DNA from: Candidatus Methylomirabilis lanthanidiphila
GTDB taxonomy: Bacteria > Methylomirabilota > Methylomirabilia > Methylomirabilales > Methylomirabilaceae
Length of the DNA stretch: 64,000 bases
Reading direction: 5' to 3'
NCBI GenBank assembly: GCA_902196205.1
Contig: CABIKM010000022.1
Location: 62,001-126,000 of the forward strand
The translations under genes were made by a program, and so were the position numbers. Within the stretch, counting starts at the first letter, position 1. Each line of letters opens with the position of its first letter. The notes below the pieces were generated by a model, which ran no database searches, was not told where the DNA came from, and saw only the letters and a program-made list of their open reading frames with translations. Of this stretch, positions 34,499-43,679 are shown in pieces.

Positions 34499-35521
34499 AT
34501 GGGACGATGGGCAAAAGGCGCATCGATTATTGTTGTCCTGATTATCGTTGGCGGCATGCTGAGTCGGAGCGTGGCGGAAGGACCGTACAAGCTCACACTC
34601 CCCTTGGGGCTGCAGAAAGAGGCCGCCTACATCCCTCCGGATAATCCACTCACAGCGGAGAAGATCGAACTCGGACGACAACTGTTCTTTGACGGTCGAC
34701 TCTCTGCGGATGGAACCGTATCCTGCGCAACCTGCCACGCGCCGGACAAAGGGTTTTCGGACGGACGGCCGACCTCTGTGGGGATTAAGGGGCAAGTAGG
34801 CGGTCGCAACGCGCCCGCCACAATCAATCGTCTCTTCAGTCAGGAGCAGTTCTGGGATGGCCGGGCCGCCTCGCTGGAAGAGCAGGCGCTGGCTCCGATT
34901 CAGAATCCGATCGAGATGGGAAATACACTGGACGGGATGATTGCGACCGTGTCAGGGATCAAAGGGTACCGAAAACAGTTCAAGCAGGTATTCGGAACTG
35001 ACGTGAATGCAGCGGGGGTGGCGAAGGCTATCGCCGCATTTGAGCGCAGCCTCGTGTGCGGCAATTCGGCATTCGACAGATATGAGGACGGCGACGACGC
35101 AGCGCTCTCGGAGAGTGAGCAGCGAGGACTTGAGATCTTCCGGGAGAGAGGGAATTGCGCACGATGCCATACCGGCTTTGCGTTTACCGATGAGCGGTAC
35201 CACAACATCGGCGTAGGCATGGACAAGTCGAACCCGGATCTCGGACGGTATGGGATTACCAAGAAAGAATCGGATAAGGGAGCGTTCAAGACACCGACCC
35301 TGCGTGATATCGCCGCCAGCGCGCCCTATATGCATGATGGCAGCACCAAGACCCTGGACGACGTAATTGAGTTCTACGATAAGGGCGGCGTCAAGAACCC
35401 CAATCTGTCGAACGAGATCAAACGACTCCTCTTGTCGGCCCCGGAAAAAGCCGACCTCGTGGCGTTCCTGAAGTCGCTGAGCTGCCCTAATCTCAAAGTC
35501 GCCGCACCGGTTGCGAAGTAA
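34499..35521 (+). CDS. dihaem cytochrome c peroxidase / MauG family, copy 2
   Basis: A 340-residue paralogue of the protein at 29.5 kb, alignable end to end. Haem motifs are CATCH (~residue 76) and CARCH (~residue 221); shared blocks include AYIPPDNPLTAEKI, INRLFSQEQFWDGR and GAFKTPTLRDIA. The signal sequence has diverged. gggagagaaaca precedes ATG 34499. The two copies bracket the cupredoxin-phosphoesterase-cytochrome-SoxYZ genes, suggesting duplication of a redox module or division of labour. Confidence 0.92.
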   Translation: MGRWAKGASIIVVLIIVGGMLSRSVAEGPYKLTLPLGLQKEAAYIPPDNPLTAEKIELGRQLFFDGRLSADGTVSCATCHAPDKGFSDGRPTSVGIKGQVGGRNAPATINRLFSQEQFWDGRAASLEEQALAPIQNPIEMGNTLDGMIATVSGIKGYRKQFKQVFGTDVNAAGVAKAIAAFERSLVCGNSAFDRYEDGDDAALSESEQRGLEIFRERGNCARCHTGFAFTDERYHNIGVGMDKSNPDLGRYGITKKESDKGAFKTPTLRDIAASAPYMHDGSTKTLDDVIEFYDKGGVKNPNLSNEIKRLLLSAPEKADLVAFLKSLSCPNLKVAAPVAK

Positions 35522-35539
35522 CTAGGGGTTTAACCTGAA

Positions 35540-35637
35540 GGCTTTTAGGCTTTTAGGCTTTTAGGGGTAGCACAAGACTATCCTCCTTCAGCCTACTGTC
35601 CTACAGCCTTCAGTCTATTGGCCTATCCGCCTGTCTT
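35540..35637. repeat. heptamer repeat locus 12 (GGCTTTTA arm / CCTNCAG arm)
   Basis: The left arm has three ggctttta units (35540-35563), an 8-bp period unlike the other loci. The right arm returns to 7-bp phase: cagccta, ctgtcct, acagcct, tcagtct, attggcc, tatccgc, ctgtctt (35589-35637). Lies between convergent peroxidase copy 2 and ppdK. Confidence 0.7.
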
Positions 35638-35645
35638 TCCTTGAC

Positions 35646-38303
35646 CTACTTCTCCCCCATCTCCTTAATCTTGACCTTGCCCTTCAGGACGGCATGAGCC
35701 GCCGCCAGCTTGGCAATGGGGACCCGGTACGGCGAGCAGCTCACGTAATCCAGTCCCAGTCGGTGACAGAGTTCGACCGAGCTGGGCTCGCCTCCGTGCT
35801 CGCCGCAGATGCCGATCTCCAACTGTGGCTTGGCCCGCCGTCCTTTCTCTATCCCGATCCGCATGAGCGCGCCCACCCCCTCTTCGTCAAGGGCGGCGAA
35901 GGGATCAGTCTTGAGGATGCCCTTTTCCAGGTAGAGAGGCAGAAACCGGCCGGCGTCGTCCCGCGACAACCCGAAGGTCGTCTGTGTCAGATCGTTTGTC
36001 CCGAAGGAGAAAAAGTCAGCCGCCTCAGCGATCTGATCGGCCACCAACGCCGCCCTGGGCAGCTCGATCATCGTCCCCACAAGGTAGCGGACCTTCACGC
36101 CATATTCCTTCATGACCTCACGACCGACCCTCTCCACGATCTCCCGTTGGGCCCGCAGCTCTTTCACGTCGCTGACGAGGGGGATCATGATCTCCGGGAA
36201 TGGGCGCTTCCCTTCCCGTTTCAGTTCGCATGCCGCCTCAAAGATCGCCCGCGCCTGCATCTCGGTAATCTCCGGATGGCTGATTCCGAGGCGACAGCCG
36301 CGGTGGCCCAGCATCGGGTTGAACTCCTGGAGGTAGCGGACCTTGTCCTTCAGCGCGTCCTCCGATACTCCCATGTTCTCCGCAACTTTTCGGATTTCCT
36401 CGTCTTTCCTCGGAAGGAACTCGTGCAACGGGGGATCCAGGGTCCTGATGATGACAGGGAGGCCGTTCATGAGCTCGAAGATCGCCTTAAAGTCTTGCTT
36501 CTGTATCGGCAGGAGCTTGGCCAGGGCCTTCCGCCGCTCGTCAGCGTTCTCGGCCAGGATCATCTCCCGCACGGCGACGATCCGATCGCCCTCAAAAAAC
36601 ATGTGTTCGGTCCGGCAGAGGCCGATCCCTTCAGCCCCGAACTTCCGCGTGACCCGCGCATCGGTCGGCGTGTCGGCGTTGGTCCTGACGCCGATCTTCC
36701 GAAAGCTGTCCGCCCACCCAATCAGAGAACCAAATTCACCGGTCAGCTCTTCAGGCTGGGTCAGTTCCACCGCTCCGATGATCACATCACCGGTGGTGCC
36801 GTCGATCGTGATCGAATCTCCCCGCCGGATGGTCAGATTTGCGACCTGGAAGTAGCCGTCTTCGTCGTTGACGACGATGTCGGTGCAGCCGGCCACGCAG
36901 GCCTTCCCCATGCCCCGCGCCACGACAGCCGCATGGCTGGTCAGGCCGCCACGAGCCGTGAGAATCCCCTGAGCGGCGACCATGCCCGCGATATCCTCCG
37001 GAGAGGTCTCCGGCCTGACCAGGATCACCTTCTCATGCTGCTCCGCAGCCTCCACCGCCTCCTCCGCCGTGAAGACCGCCTTCCCGACGGCCGCGCCCGG
37101 CGAAGCCGCCAGGCCCTTGGCGATCTTGCGCACCTTGAGCGTCGGATCGATCCTCGGGTGCAACAGTTGCTCGAGTTGCCACGGCTCCACCCGCAGGACG
37201 GCCACCTTTCGGTCGATCAGGCGCTCTTTGGCCATGTCGACCGCGATCTTGATGGCGGCGTGCGCCGTCCGTTTGCCGACGCGGCACTGCAGCATGTAGA
37301 GCGTCCCGTTCTCGATGGTAAACTCGATATCCATCATATCCCGATAATGGCGCTCCAAGGTTCGGCAGATTCGCTCGAACTCCCGGTAGACGCGAGGCCA
37401 CGCCTCTTTCAGATCCGCGATGGGTCGGGGTGTTCTGATGCCCGCCACCACATCTTCCCCTTGAGCATTCTGGAGAAACTCCCCATAGATCCGTCTCTCC
37501 CCCATGGACGGATCGCGGGTGAACGCAACCCCCGTTCCGGAGTCGTCGCCAAGATTGCCGAAGACCATCGCCTGGATATTGACAGCGGTGCCCCAGTCGT
37601 CAGGCACCTTGTAGATCCGGCGGTACTCGATCGCCCGCTTGTTGTGCCAGGATTCGAACACGGCCCCGATCGCCATACGAAGCTGCTCCTGGGGATCCTG
37701 GGGAAAGTCCCGCCCCGCCTCGCGCCGAACCACCTCTTTAAACTGTTCGACCAAGTTCATAAGATCATCGGCGGTCAGATCCGTATCGGCCGTCACCTTT
37801 TTCTGCCGCTTCATGTCGCTGAGGAGTCCCTCGAATGCGATCTTTTTGATGCCCAGCACGACATCCCCGAACATCTGGAGCAGCCGCCGGTAACTGTCGT
37901 AGGCAAAGCGCGGGTTTTGGGAGCGTTGTATGAGGCCCTGGACCGTCTTATCGTTCAATCCCAGGTTCAGTACAGTATCCATCATCCCCGGCATGGAGAT
38001 CCTGGCCCCGGAGCGGACAGAGACCAACAGGGGATCCTTCGGATCGCCGAACCGCTTCCCCATGGCGCGCTCCAGCTTGGCGACCTGTGTCTCGACCTCC
38101 GACCACAGTCCGCGCGGGAAGCGTCGGCCCTGCTTGAAGTACTCGATGCAGGTATCGGTCGAGATGGTGAAGCCTGGCGGCACGGGGATCTTGAGGGCGG
38201 TCATCTCATGGAGGTTCGCCCCCTTGCCCCCGAGAAGATTCTTCTGCTCTGCCCTGCCTTCCGCCCGACCTTTTCCGAAGAAGTATGTATATTTCTTTGC
38301 CAT
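35646..38303 (-). CDS. ppdK: pyruvate, phosphate dikinase
   Basis: An 885-residue PPDK that interconverts pyruvate + ATP + Pi and PEP + AMP + PPi. The order is the N-terminal ATP-grasp domain (KNLLGGKGANLHEMTALKIP), the phosphohistidine domain with GGLTSHAAVVARGMGKACVA (catalytic His, about residue 460), and the C-terminal PEP barrel ending GICGEHGGEPSSVELCHRLG and YVSCSPYRVPIAKLA (catalytic Cys). Length is normal for a bacterial enzyme. It is a single gene with heptamer loci on both sides. It supports gluconeogenic PEP formation in a C1 or fatty-acid-using metabolism. Confidence 0.97.
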   Translation of the reverse strand: MAKKYTYFFGKGRAEGRAEQKNLLGGKGANLHEMTALKIPVPPGFTISTDTCIEYFKQGRRFPRGLWSEVETQVAKLERAMGKRFGDPKDPLLVSVRSGARISMPGMMDTVLNLGLNDKTVQGLIQRSQNPRFAYDSYRRLLQMFGDVVLGIKKIAFEGLLSDMKRQKKVTADTDLTADDLMNLVEQFKEVVRREAGRDFPQDPQEQLRMAIGAVFESWHNKRAIEYRRIYKVPDDWGTAVNIQAMVFGNLGDDSGTGVAFTRDPSMGERRIYGEFLQNAQGEDVVAGIRTPRPIADLKEAWPRVYREFERICRTLERHYRDMMDIEFTIENGTLYMLQCRVGKRTAHAAIKIAVDMAKERLIDRKVAVLRVEPWQLEQLLHPRIDPTLKVRKIAKGLAASPGAAVGKAVFTAEEAVEAAEQHEKVILVRPETSPEDIAGMVAAQGILTARGGLTSHAAVVARGMGKACVAGCTDIVVNDEDGYFQVANLTIRRGDSITIDGTTGDVIIGAVELTQPEELTGEFGSLIGWADSFRKIGVRTNADTPTDARVTRKFGAEGIGLCRTEHMFFEGDRIVAVREMILAENADERRKALAKLLPIQKQDFKAIFELMNGLPVIIRTLDPPLHEFLPRKDEEIRKVAENMGVSEDALKDKVRYLQEFNPMLGHRGCRLGISHPEITEMQARAIFEAACELKREGKRPFPEIMIPLVSDVKELRAQREIVERVGREVMKEYGVKVRYLVGTMIELPRAALVADQIAEAADFFSFGTNDLTQTTFGLSRDDAGRFLPLYLEKGILKTDPFAALDEEGVGALMRIGIEKGRRAKPQLEIGICGEHGGEPSSVELCHRLGLDYVSCSPYRVPIAKLAAAHAVLKGKVKIKEMGEK

Positions 38304-38326
38304 TGCCCCTATCTCCCCTGAGTAGC

Positions 38327-38478
38327 CATCAGCAGTCAGCCGTCAGCCATGATCCCTTCGGCTTCCGCTGCATGAGACCTCCCCGTTGTTCATAGGTGAA
38401 GCCGCGCCAAGCCTCTGCTTGGCGCGGCTTCACCCCCGTTTACTCTACATGCTGAGAGCTGATTGCTGGCCGCTGAAG
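38327..38478. repeat. heptamer repeat locus 13 (NNTCAGC / GCTGANN arms) around a perfect hairpin
   Basis: Left arm 38327-38347: catcagc, agtcagc, cgtcagc. Right arm 38451-38478: gctgaga, gctgatt, gctggcc, gctgaag. The arms flank an 18-bp perfect hairpin, so the locus could fold as a nested double stem in the ppdK upstream region. Confidence 0.8.
38395..38434. terminator. perfect 18-bp hairpin with 4-nt loop
   Basis: ggtgaagccgcgccaagc (38395-38412) pairs without mismatch with 38417-38434 around the loop ctct. No T-run follows (ccccc on plus; tatgaac on minus), so a classical rho-independent terminator is only one option. It lies 50 bp downstream of the cupredoxin-2 stop on the minus strand. 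Confidence 0.65.
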
Positions 38479-38484
38479 TACGTA

Positions 38485-39207
38485 CTACTTTGTCAGCTCA
38501 ACAGCAACCTTCGTCTCCTGCTTCGCCTTGACGACGACGTCCTGCACCTTCTTACCGAGCGTCTCCTGCCACACCTCAAGCTTATAGTTGCCCGGTGGAA
38601 CATTGCCGAGCGTGAACTCACCCTTGTCGTTGGTCACCGCCACATACGGATGGTCGGACACAACGAGCCAGCCAAGCATCCAACTGTGGGCATCACAGGT
38701 GACCTTGACAATCTCCGGTTTCGCAAACTTCTCGGTCAGCACCTTCTTGAATTTCGGCTGAGCCTTGTTGATCGAAGAGTTGACCTTGCTGTAGGTGTGA
38801 ATGTTGTGGAGGATCCCGTCATTGTTCAGGATGTCCAGTTCGCCGCCCGCGGGCATGACCACAACATGCGGCTCATAGACGCACCCATTCTGATCCAGTG
38901 TGGCCTTCGTGATCGTCCACTTCTTCCCGTTTTTCACATCGACCAGACTGACCACCGCATTTTCAATCCCCTTGTTCGGACCCACAATGAGATCATAGCT
39001 CAGGTGCTGTTTCTTTCCGCACACCTCTTTGTCTTTCGTAACCTGGAGCTCCTTCCGCGCCGGCGGGGTCCCGACGAACTTGATCGTACCGGTAATCGTC
39101 CCGCCGTCCTTCACCTCGCCGCCCTCATATGCTAAGGCCTGAGTCGCGGTCCCAAGGCAAAAGCTCGCTACTACGGTTACTGCGACTATTTCGCGTATCC
39201 TGCGCAT
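38485..39207 (-). CDS. periplasmic cupredoxin-like protein with carboxypeptidase-regulatory-like domain, copy 2
   Basis: A 240-residue paralogue of the protein at 30.9 kb. The signal peptide ends near TQALAYEG. Putative copper ligands are in GILHNIHTYS and VTCDAHSWMLGW (C-x-x-H-x-x-M). The C-terminal GEFTLGNVPPGNYKLEVWQE is the regulatory-like fold. gaaggaggcgatgctcc precedes ATG 39207. It is the last gene of the Rieske/cytochrome b/octahaem cytochrome run, so it is a good candidate for the soluble electron acceptor or donor of that complex. Confidence 0.82.
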   Translation of the reverse strand: MRRIREIVAVTVVASFCLGTATQALAYEGGEVKDGGTITGTIKFVGTPPARKELQVTKDKEVCGKKQHLSYDLIVGPNKGIENAVVSLVDVKNGKKWTITKATLDQNGCVYEPHVVVMPAGGELDILNNDGILHNIHTYSKVNSSINKAQPKFKKVLTEKFAKPEIVKVTCDAHSWMLGWLVVSDHPYVAVTNDKGEFTLGNVPPGNYKLEVWQETLGKKVQDVVVKAKQETKVAVELTK

Positions 39208-39279
39208 GGAGCATCGCCTCCTTCTGTCGATATATGACTCGGTGTCGTTGGATTTCTCTCGTTGCCCCGACAGTATAAA

Positions 39280-41931
39280 TCAGTTCTCGCCCGAACGCAT
39301 CAGGTATTCTGTGATCGCCTGAATCTGCCGGTCCTCCTTCCCCTCGAGGATATCCTCCGGACCGTCCGGATAGTAGCTGGGCATCTTGGTCCCCGGTTGG
39401 ATCTTCTGCGGATCCTTCAGCCACTTGCCGATCCAGATCGGCCGTAAGCGGCGCTTGGCCAGGCTGAGATCAGGGGCCCAATTCTCCGGCGGTCCCTCCG
39501 GTTTTTTCTCGCCCTGCTGGTGACAGGTGAAACAATCAAAGTACTCCTTCGACATCAGCAATCGACCCGCCTTCACGAGTTCCGGGGACGGCTCCCCGAC
39601 CGAGACATACTCGTAGGGCACCTGCTGCTTGCCCATGACTGCGAAGTAGTTCGTCAGGGCGGTGGCTTCCTCGATGCTGAGGCCGAAGGCCGGCATCCGG
39701 ACGTCAAGCCACGGCCTGAGCGGCGTCGGCCGCCCGAGGAATTGATACAGCCAGGTAGCCTGGACCTTCTCCCCTTCATGCATCGTCCCCACCTCGAGGG
39801 GAGGCGGAACCCGGGTTTCGTTGGCATAGTATTGAGCTATTGCGCCGCCCTGCCCCTCGATGACGTGACACCCGTTGCAGTTGTAGCGTTTCACAAGGGT
39901 CCGCCCGTTCTGAATGGCCCGCTCTTCACCGGACAGTCCCCTCTGAAACTGCGGCTGGACACGATCGGCGCTGAGGCTTTTCAGGTAGACCATGAGTGTC
40001 TTTGCCTCGTCATCGGTAAAGCCGAAGTTCGGCATCAACTGCTCCACTCGTTCGGTGGCGTAAATCCTGGGGTTCTTCAGCTTCCAGAACGTGTAATCCT
40101 GCCAGGTCTGCTTCACCTGGACCGCCTCGCCAAAGAACAGCTCCAGCAATCGCTTTCGGCTGAAGTTGCTGAGATCCGGAGCAATCTTCTCCGACGTCTC
40201 AAACCCTTTGATGTCGTGACAGCCAAAACAACCCCGCTTGCGGATCAGACGCTCACCGGCCGCGATTCGCTCGACCCTCCTCACCTCTCGTTCTACACCG
40301 GCAACGGTTTGCTTCTGACCCAGTGTCATCAGGAAGGCGGTGACTGCCCCGGCCTCCTCGTCGGAGAGACGCAGATCAGGCATCCGGGTGGTCGGCCGCA
40401 ACTGCTTCGGATTCTTGAGCCACGCGAACAGCCACTCCGCATTCACCTTGCCGGCTATCTTCGAGAGATCCGGCGCGAAATCCTGATCCTCCGGCGAGGG
40501 AGGAGGGGCAAACGGCGATGTCAGAGTGTGCGCGGGCGAGACGGCGGCGGGAGTGCCGACAGGCGGGGTCTTCGCCTCTATACCTGGGATCCGATGACAA
40601 CCAAGGCAGCCGACCGTACTCACGATCTCTCGTCCACGTTCGACCGAGGCGGGCGCCTTCGGGGCGCTCCCAAGCGCCGGCATGGGCTGGGACGCGCGAA
40701 GCAGATACGCCGCAATGCTCAATGCGTCGTCATCCGACAGATCAAAATGAGGCATCTTCGTCTTGGGCAGGTGCGCTCTTGGCTGCTTAATCCACCGGAC
40801 CAGCCAGCTTGGATCGACCTTACCGGCGATCCGCGTCAAATCCGGCCCCACCTTCTGAATCTTTTCGAACCCCGCTATCGTGTGACAGCCGAAGCAGCCG
40901 AGATCCTCCACCATCTGCCTGCCGCGCGAATAGACAGGCGCCAGCGCAAACTCCTTCTTGTCGGTATGGCACTTCCGGCAGCTCGTCTGCACAAAATCGC
41001 CGCGCAGTAACGGGCGATCCCAGTGGGAGACCTCGCCGTGCGCCGCATCAACCTCGAGCGTCGGCCCCTGTCCCTGATGGCACGATGTACAACCGAACCG
41101 AGCGCTCCGGTGATTGCCCAACAGGATCTCCCGATGCGGATGGGTGCGGAAGGGTTGCTCGGCCTGTTCAAATCCGGGCCGATCGATGGCGAGGTGACAT
41201 GTCGCGCAGCGATCGACAGTCAGAATCGGCACCTTGAACTCATTGGTCGCGAGACCCTCCACCACCATCTGCTTGATCTCTGGAGAACGACCTTCGATTG
41301 ACTCCAGACGTCGCTCAAGGGTAATGACCGGAGCGTTCAACTCCTCGATCCTGCTCTGAATGGTATCCACATCGGTCTGAAACCGCTTGACCCCATCCCG
41401 AGCCTCCTCGACTCGCGCGCTCAGCTTATCCACCTGTGTGGTAAGTTCTCGTAACTTCTCTTCAAGCGCCGCCACCTTGACCCGGAGCTTTGCAGGATCC
41501 TTTTTTTCGTAAACGGCATGCTCCACCCAGTACAGCGTCTCATCCAGTTGGCTCTTGATAAATTGCGCCTGTCTGTTTATCTCTGTATACTCGGCCTCGC
41601 GTTGCGCAAGGAGCTGCTGCACCTTGGCAGACTCGGGTCCGGCCAACCTCGCCTGCGCCGCCTTCAGGTCCTGCTGCAGCTTGGCGAGGGCGACTCGAAC
41701 CTCTGGCGCGTTCAGCTTTGATCGCTCAGCGGCCAGTTCCCGAGTGATCTGTTGGGACTCCAGCCGATTGAACTCTTGCTGATACGCTTTCCATGGACGC
41801 CTGGTCTTTCCCTCATTCCACACTGCCCAGACGGCGACCAGCATAAAGAGCATGCTTGAAATAAAGAACAGGACCCGTAAGGATCGCTGCTCTGCCAGCT
41901 TACTCGTGCGCCACCCGCTCCACGACCGCAC
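39280..41931 (-). CDS. membrane-anchored octahaem cytochrome c with coiled-coil stalk
   Basis: An 883-residue protein with a GTG start at 41931 (gaggatgcctg upstream). Residues ~20-40 form a membrane anchor (RVLFFISSMLFMLVAVWAVW). Residues ~45-215 form a long coiled coil. Eight CxxCH sites follow in order: CATCH (~240), CTSCH (~280), CRKCH (~316), CFGCH (~344), CLGCH (~440), CFGCH (~567), CNGCH (~684) and CFTCH (~798). The C-terminal half looks like several fused cytochrome-c-like domains (PNFGFTDDEAKTLMVYLKSL). It follows cytochrome b subunit IV by 21 bp, so it probably replaces cytochrome c1/f in this complex. Confidence 0.88.
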   Translation of the reverse strand: MRSWSGWRTSKLAEQRSLRVLFFISSMLFMLVAVWAVWNEGKTRRPWKAYQQEFNRLESQQITRELAAERSKLNAPEVRVALAKLQQDLKAAQARLAGPESAKVQQLLAQREAEYTEINRQAQFIKSQLDETLYWVEHAVYEKKDPAKLRVKVAALEEKLRELTTQVDKLSARVEEARDGVKRFQTDVDTIQSRIEELNAPVITLERRLESIEGRSPEIKQMVVEGLATNEFKVPILTVDRCATCHLAIDRPGFEQAEQPFRTHPHREILLGNHRSARFGCTSCHQGQGPTLEVDAAHGEVSHWDRPLLRGDFVQTSCRKCHTDKKEFALAPVYSRGRQMVEDLGCFGCHTIAGFEKIQKVGPDLTRIAGKVDPSWLVRWIKQPRAHLPKTKMPHFDLSDDDALSIAAYLLRASQPMPALGSAPKAPASVERGREIVSTVGCLGCHRIPGIEAKTPPVGTPAAVSPAHTLTSPFAPPPSPEDQDFAPDLSKIAGKVNAEWLFAWLKNPKQLRPTTRMPDLRLSDEEAGAVTAFLMTLGQKQTVAGVEREVRRVERIAAGERLIRKRGCFGCHDIKGFETSEKIAPDLSNFSRKRLLELFFGEAVQVKQTWQDYTFWKLKNPRIYATERVEQLMPNFGFTDDEAKTLMVYLKSLSADRVQPQFQRGLSGEERAIQNGRTLVKRYNCNGCHVIEGQGGAIAQYYANETRVPPPLEVGTMHEGEKVQATWLYQFLGRPTPLRPWLDVRMPAFGLSIEEATALTNYFAVMGKQQVPYEYVSVGEPSPELVKAGRLLMSKEYFDCFTCHQQGEKKPEGPPENWAPDLSLAKRRLRPIWIGKWLKDPQKIQPGTKMPSYYPDGPEDILEGKEDRQIQAITEYLMRSGEN

Positions 41932-41952
41932 CAGGCATCCTCGACTGTGGCG

Positions 41953-42762
41953 TTAAATATTGAACCAGGGTGTCACCCAGATATTCTGGATGTTAAATGC
42001 CAGACGCAGAAACATCTTAATCGGAAGGCTCATCATCGTCAGAAAGAGGAAGGCCACGATCCCGTAACGCACAGGACCTAACTGACGGATCGTCTCGCTC
42101 ATATCCCGTTTGACATAGTAAAATACGAACGCCGTACTGGAGTAGAGCGCAATCAGCACGAACCCGATCACCTCGATCCCGAAGATCTTTGGATTACCCA
42201 TCCACTTGAACGGACCCCACGCCGGCAGATCGATATTGGTCAGCGCAATCACCATATGGGGATCCCACGTCTCCCACGGCCAGAAGAGGTTCCAGCCAGG
42301 GCCTCTGAAGAATACGCCTGTAATGATAAGCGAGATCCACAGAAAGAAAAAGCCGAAGAGAAACGTCGTGATCGCGAAGGGACGCTCTTTGAAGGTGTAA
42401 TATCCGTTACCTTTAGGATTGATATCGACGTATGGGATCACCATGAGCCCAACGATGATCAGGCTGGGTAGAACAACACCGGCAAACCAGGGATCGAAAT
42501 AGACCAGCATCTCCTGAAGTCCCAGAAAATACCATGGCGCCTTACTTGGATTGGGGGTCTGCGTCGGATTAGCCGGCTCCTCCAGGGGCGCATCAATGAC
42601 GATCGACCAGACAGTCAGAATCACCATGACAATGATCGAACAGATGAACTCGTTGCGGACGAGGTAGGGCCAGACATGGACCCTATCGGCCACTATGGGT
42701 TCTTTCGCGCCGCTAGATTGCGCGCTCGGTTTTGGCGTCGTGTTTTCTTTTACGTCAGCCAT
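41953..42762 (-). CDS. cytochrome b C-terminal half (subunit IV/QcrC-like)
   Basis: A 269-residue membrane protein with about four to five helices, matching the C-terminal part of cytochrome b as a separate subunit, as in b6f complexes and Bacillus QcrC. The quinol-oxidation loop reads KAPWYFLGLQEMLVYFDPWF, with APWY in place of the PEWY motif of mitochondrial-type enzymes. An extra helix pair is present at the C-terminus. It is 71 bp downstream of the N-terminal half, with heptamer repeats in between. Confidence 0.9.
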   Translation of the reverse strand: MADVKENTTPKPSAQSSGAKEPIVADRVHVWPYLVRNEFICSIIVMVILTVWSIVIDAPLEEPANPTQTPNPSKAPWYFLGLQEMLVYFDPWFAGVVLPSLIIVGLMVIPYVDINPKGNGYYTFKERPFAITTFLFGFFFLWISLIITGVFFRGPGWNLFWPWETWDPHMVIALTNIDLPAWGPFKWMGNPKIFGIEVIGFVLIALYSSTAFVFYYVKRDMSETIRQLGPVRYGIVAFLFLTMMSLPIKMFLRLAFNIQNIWVTPWFNI

Positions 42763-42796
42763 CGCCTCGCTCGTCGGTTGTGATTAGCTCCTCTTC

Positions 42797-42831
42797 ACTC
42801 ACCACTATCCACTGATCACTCACCACTTGAT
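42797..42831. repeat. heptamer repeat locus 14 (ACTCACC type) inside the bc operon
   Basis: Five 7-bp units: actcacc, actatcc, actgatc, actcacc, acttgat. Single arm. It fills the short gap between the two cytochrome b genes, so it must be transcribed within the operon. Confidence 0.7.
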
Positions 42832-42833
42832 TA

Positions 42834-43604
42834 CTATAACGGCCCAGAGATCCCCCCGTCTTTCCTGATCCTCCAGAAATGCACGATCATGAGGAGGCTG
42901 ATCAGAATCGGTAAGAAGATACAGTGCAGCACGTAAAATCTGAGGAGTGCGGGAGGTCCAACAAGGGTACCGCCCAGCAGGAACGCCCTGGCATCATACC
43001 GCGGGGTCACGCCGACCACCTCGCCGAAAGGACCCTCACTCCCTACGAACGGAGTCGCCCTGGCCATATTGGTCCCCACCGTGACGGCCCAAATCGAAAG
43101 CTGATCCCACGGCAGCAGGTAGCCGGTAAAACTCAACAACAGCGTGATAGTCAGCAGGACGACACCGAGGACCCAGTTGAACTCTCTCGGTGGCTTGTAT
43201 GAGCCGGTCATGAACACGCGGAACATGTGCAGCCAGACGGTAATCACCATGCCGTGGGCCGCCCACCGATGCATGTTGCGCATAATCATACCGAACGGGA
43301 CATCGTATTGGAGGTATTTCATATCGGCATAGGCGTACTCTGCTACCGGGCGATAGTAGAACATCAGGATGACACCGGTCACGACCGTCACCAGAAACAT
43401 CAGAAAGGTAATGCCGCCCATGCACCAGGTAAAGCGGATCTTGATGGCGTGGCGTCGGATCTTGGGCGGGTGCAGGTGGAGCCAGACGTTCGCCATGATC
43501 TGGAGCACCCGGTTGCGCGGCGTATCCGGATAATCGTGGCGAAACATCGAGCGCCAAAGCTGCGACTCGACGATCCTTTTCTTCAACTCGTTCAGGTTGG
43601 GCAT
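42834..43604 (-). CDS. cytochrome b N-terminal half (b6-like)
   Basis: A 256-residue four-helix cytochrome b carrying the two b haems. Ligand histidines lie in [20 protein letters not shown] (helix B) and [20 protein letters not shown] (helix D). [20 protein letters not shown] is the conserved quinone-site segment. Together with the Rieske protein upstream and subunit IV downstream it builds a quinol:electron-carrier oxidoreductase that pumps protons by a Q cycle. Confidence 0.93.
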   Translation of the reverse strand: MPNLNELKKRIVESQLWRSMFRHDYPDTPRNRVLQIMANVWLHLHPPKIRRHAIKIRFTWCMGGITFLMFLVTVVTGVILMFYYRPVAEYAYADMKYLQYDVPFGMIMRNMHRWAAHGMVITVWLHMFRVFMTGSYKPPREFNWVLGVVLLTITLLLSFTGYLLPWDQLSIWAVTVGTNMARATPFVGSEGPFGEVVGVTPRYDARAFLLGGTLVGPPALLRFYVLHCIFLPILISLLMIVHFWRIRKDGGISGPL

Positions 43605-43679
43605 TCAGAATCGTATCCTCTCACCGCGCCCCTTAGAACGACCCTAGCGTCCTGTTTCCAAAAATTGTTATATATTGTG

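Noticed and set aside
35694-38321. 875-codon open frame on plus, antisense to ppdK
   Set aside because: It mirrors the full PPDK gene, is rich in Arg/His/Pro typical of antisense frames in GC-rich DNA, and has no family motif or ribosome site.
39520-41010. 496-codon open frame antisense to the octahaem cytochrome
   Set aside because: Shadow of a real gene with eight CxxCH motifs on the other strand; its composition is low-complexity Arg/Pro/His.
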